Positions 57,465 to 64,000 of a stretch of 64,000 bases of DNA are shown here, in pieces (the first letter of the stretch is position 1; each line of letters starts with the position of its first letter). The DNA is taken from contig JACZZP010000008.1 in assembly GCA_015183035.1 (NCBI GenBank), forward strand, positions 372,001-436,000, given 5' to 3'. This DNA is from Meloidogyne chitwoodi. Taxonomy: Eukaryota; Nematoda; Chromadorea; Rhabditida; Meloidogynidae. The notes below the pieces were generated by a model. That model saw only the letters and a list, made by a program, of their open reading frames with translations. It ran no database searches and had not been told where the DNA came from. The position numbers and the translations under genes were made by a program.

Positions 57465-57982
57465 TCCGGATATGTTAAAAGCTTTTCAGTCTCTATAAAA
57501 CAATGAATAACTGTAAATATATTATTATAATTGTAAAAACTTTCCGGAAAGTTATATTTTTAAAATATTTATTTTTAATAAATTATCCGGAAATATTTTT
57601 TAAATTGAATACTTTTTCCTGAAAATAATTTTCCGGAAAAATGTTTAAAATGAATTCCGGCCGGAAAAAATGTTAAAGTGAGTTCCGGAAAATGTTATAG
57701 ACAAGCCTTTCCGGAAAGCTTAATGAAAAAGCATTAACTTTAACATTAACATAAGTTTAGGAAAAACATTTTTCCGTAAATCAAACTTTCCGAAAACAAT
57801 GTTTGAAAATTAAAAAAAAATAAAAATGATTTAAGAATATTTTTTCTTTTAATTTAATTTATTTTAATAAATTCAACATTTCTAGAATAATTTTAATATG
57901 GAAATTTTATTTTTATAGGTATTATTTTTTTATTTAATAAATTCAGCATATGATAGTAAAAACAAGAGAAAAAAATTTAAAA
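57465..57982. other. Spacer upstream of copy 2
   Basis: AT-rich with repeated TTCCGGAAA words (57540-57720) corresponding to those upstream of copies 1 and 3. No gene. Confidence 0.55.
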
Positions 57983-58417
57983 TCAACCGCAAAAAACACA
58001 TCCAAACTCATTGTTAGTGACTTTCTCCTCTGAGCTTTTCTTATCTCTAAAAATATAAAAATAAATTTAAAAAATTAAAAATACTTTTTTAAAGCAAATG
58101 AAGGTGCCATCATTCGTTTAAGACGTTTATTCAAGTTTTCCTGAAAATTTAATTTTTTTAATCTCCCCAAAAAATAATAATTAATTTTAACAATTTTTCA
58201 AATTTTTAAGTACCGGAAATTTAGGTATCTCCGTAGATTTTAACAAATTATCAGATAGCAAATATTCATTATTCAACACTTGATATATTAATTCAAAATT
58301 ATTTTTATTATAATTAGGTGTAGATGATAATTCATAATTTAATAAAACATCAGTGCTTTCCTCTTGTCCATTTATTTGAATAAAAAAGGCAAAAAATAAA
58401 AATATTTTTAAAAACAT
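57983..58417 (-). CDS. Small secreted protein, copy 3
   Basis: Exons 58417-58214, 58140-58085 and 58046-57983 give 107 residues. The first exon differs from copy 1 by very few residues (NNEYLLSDN against NNEYLPSDN). The second encodes ENLNKRLKRMMAPSFALK and the third KDKKSSEEKVTNNEFGCVFC before the stop. The exon structure matches copy 2, while the C-terminal exons are much more diverged than the first exon. Confidence 0.58.
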
Positions 58418-58918
58418 TCCGGATATGTTAAAAGCTTTTCAGTCTCTCCTAAAACAATAAATAATTTAATTAAAATTTACTAGTTAATATTTTCCGGAAA
58501 AAGTATTAAAATTTATTTGATAGAAGATTAATAATAAATATATAAAATATACTTGGTAAAACTTTCCGGAAAGTTTTAAGAAAAAGCCTAGAATTTAACA
58601 TTGAAACTAAATTTAGGGGGAAAATATTTCGGAAAAACACATTTAAAAATGATATGAGAATTTATTTTTTCTTAATTTTAAATTTAATTTATTTTAATAA
58701 ATTCATCATTTCTAGAATAATTTTAATATGGAAATTTTATTGTTATTGGTGTATTTTTATTTAATAAATTCAGCATTTGAAAATAATTTAAATAAATAAA
58801 ATTAATTTTATTTAATTAAATTAATTATTTAAAATTTTAAATAAAATTTGCAGGTCTAAAAATCAATATAAAAAATTTTTTTCTTAATTAAATTTAATTA
58901 TAGATATACCGTATTTAC
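58418..58918. other. Spacer between copy 3 and the pogo-like element
   Basis: AT-rich. TTCCGGAAA words near 58490-58575 parallel the upstream regions of copies 1 and 2. Positions 58675-58800 match 56160-56290 and 57840-57950. No gene. Confidence 0.55.
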
Positions 58919-61024
58919 TCGATTAATTACCCTGGGTAATTATTGTTTCAACCTGTCTCTAGAGAGGGTAATTAATCGAGGTGGGGCAATTATTTGAGGG
59001 AGGGCAATTATTGTTTCAACACATTTTTGATTTAACTAAATAAAGATTTGGCATTTTGAAGTAGACACTTTTGTTTGTCTAACAACCATTTTAAGGCATT
59101 TAGTTTTTAACTATTCGTTCATTTAATTTTTGTATTTCTTTTAATTTCATTTTAGAAGCTTCCAATTCAGAAATTATTTTTTATAAAAAAATGACGTCAG
59201 ATGATGAGACAATAGAATTGCAAGAGGAGACACAAATTGCTAACAAAATATATCGAAGCCATGAAAATTCAACAAAACTTGAAGCAATTGAATGGGCTCG
59301 GAAGAATTCAGTACATTCTGCTGCAAGGAAATTTAATGTTGATAGGTTTGCATTCCGATTTTTCTTTCAAACTCTATTTATAGAAAAATCATCAGAAACT
59401 GGAGAAGAGATGAGAAAAAGTTGGAACAGCAGAGCAAAAATATACAAGGGCAACATCGAAAGAGGCTCGATGGAGGTGGCCGCAAAATTCTGCATCAGGA
59501 TTTGGAGAAAGAACTGGCAGACTGGGTGATGGAAATGCGCGAACGTAAGAATTTGGTTTCAAGGCGAATTATTCATAATAAAGCCGTAGAAATATTTAAG
59601 AGCACTGATTTAAAGGTTTAATTTAATTATTTAACTTAATTATTAAATAAACTTTAATCCAAATTTAGTTATCTAATGGTTGGTTGGAAAATTTCATGAG
59701 GCGTAACAACTTTGTTATTCGCCGCGTCACTACAACTTGTCAGCACCCTCCTGAAAATTATATAGAGGCAATAGCGAAATTTATTGTCCATGTTGAACAG
59801 CGAAGGAAAGAGGTTTCTTTTTCTGAAATTATTGCAATGGATGAAACTGCTGTCTGGTTTGATGATCCTGGAGGGAGATGCGTAGATTCTCGTGGTGTTA
59901 GAGAAGTACTTTTATGTGTTTGTTATATTTAATCTTATAATTTTAGGTATCAGTGATAACAACAGGCCATGAAAAGATGAGGATAACTGTTTGCCTTTCG
60001 GCACTTTCAAATGGAAGGAAGTTAACACCTTATGTACTTATTAAGAATAAGCGACCTATTCCACGCATTGTTGAGCAATTCAAAGGTAAAATAGTCATAA
60101 ATTGGGCAGGATCCATTTGGATGAATGATTCAACAACAGAGGATTATTTGAGAAAGATTATTGGATCAAATCTTTTCGGTACAAAAAGGCCTTGTTTGGG
60201 ATACCTTTACATCGCATAAAAGCGATTCGACTACAAGAATTTTAAGAGAATTGAAGTTAGAAGCTGCTTTTGTTCCAGGAGGTTGTACCAAATTCGTTCA
60301 AGTTTGCTTTTGATATTTATGAGATAATTTTTTAAATTTTTAGCCAGGGGATATTAGTTTTAATAAACCCTTCAAAGAGAAAGTTAGGCAGTTTTACGAA
60401 GTATGGATGTTAAATGGCGACAGGCATGAATTTACTGCATCTGGAAATCCTAAGCCACCATCATTGGATATTGTTCTTGATTGGGTTTACAAATCCTGGT
60501 TGGAACTTTCTAAAGACGTGATCATCAAATCATTTTTGGGTATTTTAAATTTATAATTTCTATATTTTTAATATTTTTATTAGCTTGTGGAATCTCAAAT
60601 TCACTTGATGGTTCAGAAGATAATTTAATAGCATGTTTCAAATCTAATGGTTCAATTGGTGAGAAGGGACTTGAAATTCTTTCTGAAATGCGTGAAAAAT
60701 CAAAGGCAGCAGATAGACGTACTGAACAATTACAAATTGAGAATGATGAAGCTGATGATGAGGATGGTTATGGTATTGATCTCAATGGTATTGACGACGA
60801 ATTAGATTTGTTTTTTGATATGGAAATTTAAAGTTTTTTATTAATATTGATTATTTTAATAAATTTTTATGATGATAATTAATGGTTTTATTTAATATTA
60901 GGGTAATTAATAGGGGGTAACTAATTGAGGGAGGGCAATTATTGTTTCAACCTGTCTCTAGAGGGGGTAATTAATCGAGGTGGGGCAATTAATTGGGGGA
61001 GGGTAATTAATCGAGTAAATACGG
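58919..61024 (+). mobile_element. Pogo/Tigger-like DNA transposon
   Basis: About 2.1 kb with terminal inverted repeats CCGTATTTACTCGATTAATT..., flanked by TA (58917-58918 and 61025-61026). Subterminal segments contain several GGTAATTAATCGAGGTGGGG and GGGAGGGCAATTATTG repeats, which may be transposase binding sites. It encodes a pogo-type transposase. The MITE at 23229-23524 has the same ends. Confidence 0.92.
59191..60831 (+). pseudogene. Pogo-like DDE transposase, one frameshift
   Basis: Exons 59191-59345, 59384-59615, 59669-59905, 59947-60301 (with a frameshift), 60344-60539 and 60584-60831, joined by short introns (38-53 bp). The N-terminus has a Psq-like helix-turn-helix (KLEAIEWARKNSVHSAARKF), then a CENP-B-type second DNA-binding region (DWVMEMRERKNLVSRRIIHN, LSNGWLENFMRRNNFVIRR). 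The DDE_1 catalytic domain shows IIAMDETAVWFD, a second Asp in VWDTFTSHKSDS and a third in PGDISFNKPFK. The C-terminus is acidic (DLNGIDDELDLFFDMEI). A single frame change near 60190 separates the KRPC segment from the VWD motif, so this copy is probably inactive. Apart from that the protein looks complete. Confidence 0.85.
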
Positions 61025-61443
61025 TATTTCTCAAATGATTTAACCCACGTTCAACCGGAAGGAGAGGAGGGAAGGCATTGATAAAAATTAAAGGATCAAA
61101 CCTCCTTATAAATTAGAACATTAGAGTCTCATTTTTTTGTAAATAATTGTTATTTTTGAAGTTTATTTTTCCAATTATCATTGACCATATTGTTTCATAT
61201 TTTAAGCTTTTTTATGTTGTCAAAGAAATTATTAATTTTTATAATTTGAAACATAATTTTCAATCAAAAAAGGCAGTTAATATTTAAGACTCTAAAAGGT
61301 CAAAAGAAAATCCAACATCAAAATTCACTCCCAATTTACTAAATTAAAAAGAAAGAAGAAGAGAATAGCTAATATAAAATGAGCTATATTTACGTTGTAA
61401 TAATCCATTTCAATCTAATTTATAAATATTAGTTAATAACGTA

Positions 61444-61789
61444 GAGGACGTTTCAGAGTCGACCGGTAAATAATAATTGAAATTTGTTTTTTATTTAATT
61501 TATTTTTAACCTTATTTAAACAGTTCCTTTATTAAACTAAAAATCTAGTTCTTTTCACTAATTTGGTCAATTTAATTATATTATTTAACAAAAAGTTACA
61601 ACATAATAAGAGTTGAAATTCGGTGTTTTTTGGACCTAACTATTTTAGCAATGGACTAATCTGACCGTCCAATTAGTGAAAAGAATCTAATTTTCGAGCT
61701 CTTTCGAATGACATAAAAATTATTTAAATTGGTTCAAAACAAAAAAAGTTATGCAAGATACACTGAATCTGCCGACTCTGAAACGTCCT
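61444..61789. mobile_element. TA-flanked MITE, relative of the one at 20425-20762
   Basis: 346 bp with ends GAGGACGTTTCAGAGTCG and its inverse, flanked by TA (61442-61443 and 61790-61791). It ends about 60 bp upstream of the gene at 61851. The interior has GAGCTCTTTCGAATGA and AGTTAT words. Confidence 0.8.
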
Positions 61790-61850
61790 TAAACTTTTGA
61801 ACAATTATATTTTACTTTTATTTTAGAAATTTATTTTTCGATTCTTAAAA

Positions 61851-62880
61851 ATGAATTTTTTTGTTCTTCAATTTGCTCTTCTTTTAATTTCAAATTTGAT
61901 AGTAGAAATAAATTGTGTTCCCAGAAAGTTTTTTATTTTCATAAAACCGATTATAGAAACGCCGCAACTGCGTAGACCTCAGTATTATGATTATATCTAT
62001 CAGGAAAACGATAATTCTTCTTATGGAATTCATTTATTATGTTTTAATAATGAAGGGAATATTGTTCACTTTGATAGTGAATTAGATAATGCTGAAAGTA
62101 ATGAAGATTTTATTGATGTGATGGATGCGAACATTCCAATAGAATTCAAACTGCCAGAAGAATGCAATGGAACTCGTCATGTTAGATTTTATATGTCAAA
62201 AACAACTAATTCGAGTGGCTCAAGTAGTAGTGGACGTTCTAGAAATGGAAATGGACATTCTGGCAGCGGACATTCTGGCAATGGACATTCTGGCAATGGA
62301 CATTCTGGCAGTGGACATTCTGGTAATGGACATTCTGGCAATGGACATTCTGGCAGTGGACATTCTGGTAATGGACATTCTGGCAGTGGACATCCACAAC
62401 ATGGTGGTTTTGAATTTGTTCATGGACCAGACTACAATACATGGGTAAAATTTTTAATTAAAATTTAAATTAAGAAGGTAGGAGTTAATCAAAAAATTGA
62501 AAAAGTGAATAGGGAAGGTATTTCTAATAGATTAAATACAGTAATTAAATGATATATATTAAAATAAAAAATTAAATTCAAAGCTAACTTGGGTATAAAA
62601 AGAAAAAAGGATCGGCGCCCGTGGATGTCCTTTTAGCGAGATACTACTTTTTATATAATTTGAGTTGTTTATCGTAATAAAGTTATTTTTCTTATTCAAA
62701 ATCAAATTAAAGATATAAAAATAATTATTAATTATTTTTAAGCCAAATGGAGAATTCCATGTCCGTGATGATCTCGATGAATCAACAATTAATGTTAAAT
62801 ATTATTTTTTGCTTGATAATACACATCAAGTGATATATAATCACGAAGAAGATTATTCTAGTCCGGGAAGCAGCGATTAA
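61851..62880 (+). CDS. Secreted protein with GHSG repeats
   Basis: Exons 61851-62444 and 62743-62880 joined in phase 0, about 243 residues. Signal peptide MNFFVLQFALLLISNLIVEI ends near NCVPRK. A region with YGIHLLCFNNEGNIVHF and EFKLPEECNGTRHVRFYMSK follows. Then comes a tandem array of G(N/S)GHSG units, about ten copies of six residues (18-bp DNA repeats, about 62240-62395). The C-terminal part has GGFEFVHGPDYN and, from exon 2, NGEFHVRDDLDESTINVKYY. The His/Gly repeat could bind metal ions. The non-repeat parts loosely recall nematode transthyretin-like domains but not enough to assign one. No family is claimed. Confidence 0.68.
62240..62395 (+). repeat. 18-bp coding minisatellite
   Basis: Tandem GGACATTCTGGCAATGGA or GGACATTCTGGCAGTGGA units in frame within the secreted GHSG protein. 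The near identity of the units points to recent expansion. Confidence 0.9.
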
Positions 62881-63525
62881 GATTAAAAAAAAGAAAAAAT
62901 ATTTTAAAAGTACATTTGAGTCAGGATAACTAAACAAAAGATTATTGACCTAAAACTGTCAAAAGAGACGACATTTCACCGAAAATGGAATTTATTAAAA
63001 TTGAATATTTTATAAATTTGCTGAATTTTTGGAAATACAATTTTTTTGAAATTTTTTTAAATTTTTTTTTGAAATTTTTTGAACAAAATTAGCAATAAAA
63101 CAAAATTCGGTGAATTGTCAGTTTCGTAAAATGTCTCTTTTTATTCTATTAAAAATATATTAAAATACACCTTTTATTTAAAAAAAATATAAATTAATTT
63201 TCTGAATTATTTTTATTTTTTAATTTTAAAAAGAAGAGACAACACTCCCCCCTTCAAACACACTAAACATCACTATACAAAGTAAAGATAAAAAAGAAAA
63301 TTATTTTTAAAAAAAAAAAATTTTTTTTGAGAAAAAAGCACTTTTACATCTCAACGATTAGTTTAATATAAAAAAATATTTTATAGACTCTTAAAGGGCA
63401 AAAAATAAATAAAAATAAATTTAAAAAATTACCGACAAAGCACTTTAAATTTTTTCTTTTTTAAAGCTGTTGGGGCTGTTTTATAGCCATATATAAATTA
63501 ATTCATTAATTAAAAGGTTCTGCGA
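62881..63525. other. AT-rich intergenic stretch
   Basis: No gene or clear repeat. Long A and T runs only. Confidence 0.6.
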
Positions 63526-64000
63526 CTTTTGCGCCGGGGACTTTTGCGCCGCGACGTTTGCGCCGCGACTTTTGCGCCGAGGACTTTTGCGCCGAAGACT
63601 TTTGCGCCGCGACTTTTGCGCCGGACGACATTTGCGCCGCGACTTTTGCGCCGCTATTAACTTTAAAAAAAATAAAATTTATTAAAAATTAAACGTTAAC
63701 ATTTATTATAAAAATAGTATCAGCTAAGTTTTCATAAGCTGACAGTCTATAAACTAATTACCCCAGTCATCGATACCTTTGGTAGTTAAACGATAGGATA
63801 ATGAGTGTAAATGAGATATCCACATCTGATCATTAACATTATCTGGATCAAAAATTGTAACTAATTCTCTAATTGCTTTGTCATTTCGAGCATAAGCTCT
63901 TGACGTGGAGCATCCACAACTGGCCGTGTTGGATCTAATTCATGAGGATGTAGAAGTCCATAGATCACAAAAAAATATGCCCATTCTGCTTTTATATTCT
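63526..64000. mobile_element. Foldback-type element, second copy, cut by window end
   Basis: Begins GGTTCTGCGACTTTTGCGCC like the element at 43500. Its left arm has about nine copies of the GCGCCG unit compared with about four in the other copy. From GCCGCTATTAACTTT on, the interior is nearly identical to 43560-43870, apart from a short insertion near 63690. The right end lies outside the window. Confidence 0.85.

Overview
The window is nuclear DNA from a eukaryote, most likely a nematode. Genes are split by short AT-rich introns with near-canonical nematode splice sites, intergenic DNA is extremely AT-rich, and the recognisable host genes fit a worm: two serpentine chemoreceptors, a CCDC85/PICC-1 coiled-coil protein, the WD40 protein WDR70/GAD-1, and an S28 serine carboxypeptidase. 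The many signal-peptide genes without recognisable relatives and the heavy repeat load suggest a plant-parasitic, root-knot type nematode. That is inference; no species marker was seen. All gene models were assembled by eye from splice sites and reading phase.

Layout. 1-1505: minus-strand CCDC85-like gene, running off the left edge. 1506-6571: AT-rich spacer with small repeats. 6572-12357: two tandem plus-strand 7TM receptor genes. 12603-45095: a locus of four minus-strand genes (E1-E4) for secreted RG/GQ-rich proteins, ending at an unrelated Asn/Ser-rich secreted protein gene (44262-45095). Between successive E genes lie fragments of the last exon of the Asn/Ser gene (minus) and the last exon or 3' end of the second receptor gene (plus). 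This is what repeated tandem duplication of a unit with breakpoints in the last introns of the two flanking genes would leave behind.

This locus has been hit by mobile DNA. E1 carries a Ty3/gypsy LTR retrotransposon (12768-17153, TSD ATATA, nearly identical LTRs) in its last intron. E3 is split by an insertion of about 15 kb holding an intact 1,953-residue Helitron-type Rep/helicase protein with an N-terminal Ulp1/C48 cysteine protease domain, flanked by near-identical direct repeats of about 3.7 kb. Several MITEs sit in introns and spacers.

45096-64000: AT-rich spacer; WDR70/GAD-1 in 12 exons (47575-51043, minus); an S28 peptidase gene (51542-55161, minus) whose seventh exon is broken by a 625-bp element with a TTAA target duplication; three tandem copies of a small secreted-protein gene (55456-58417, minus); a pogo-like DNA transposon with one frameshift (58919-61024); a secreted protein with GHSG repeats (61851-62880, plus); and the start of a foldback-type element at the right edge. 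The main biological signal is a rapidly rearranging family of secreted proteins with phase 1-1 exons, resembling a mosaic effector locus.
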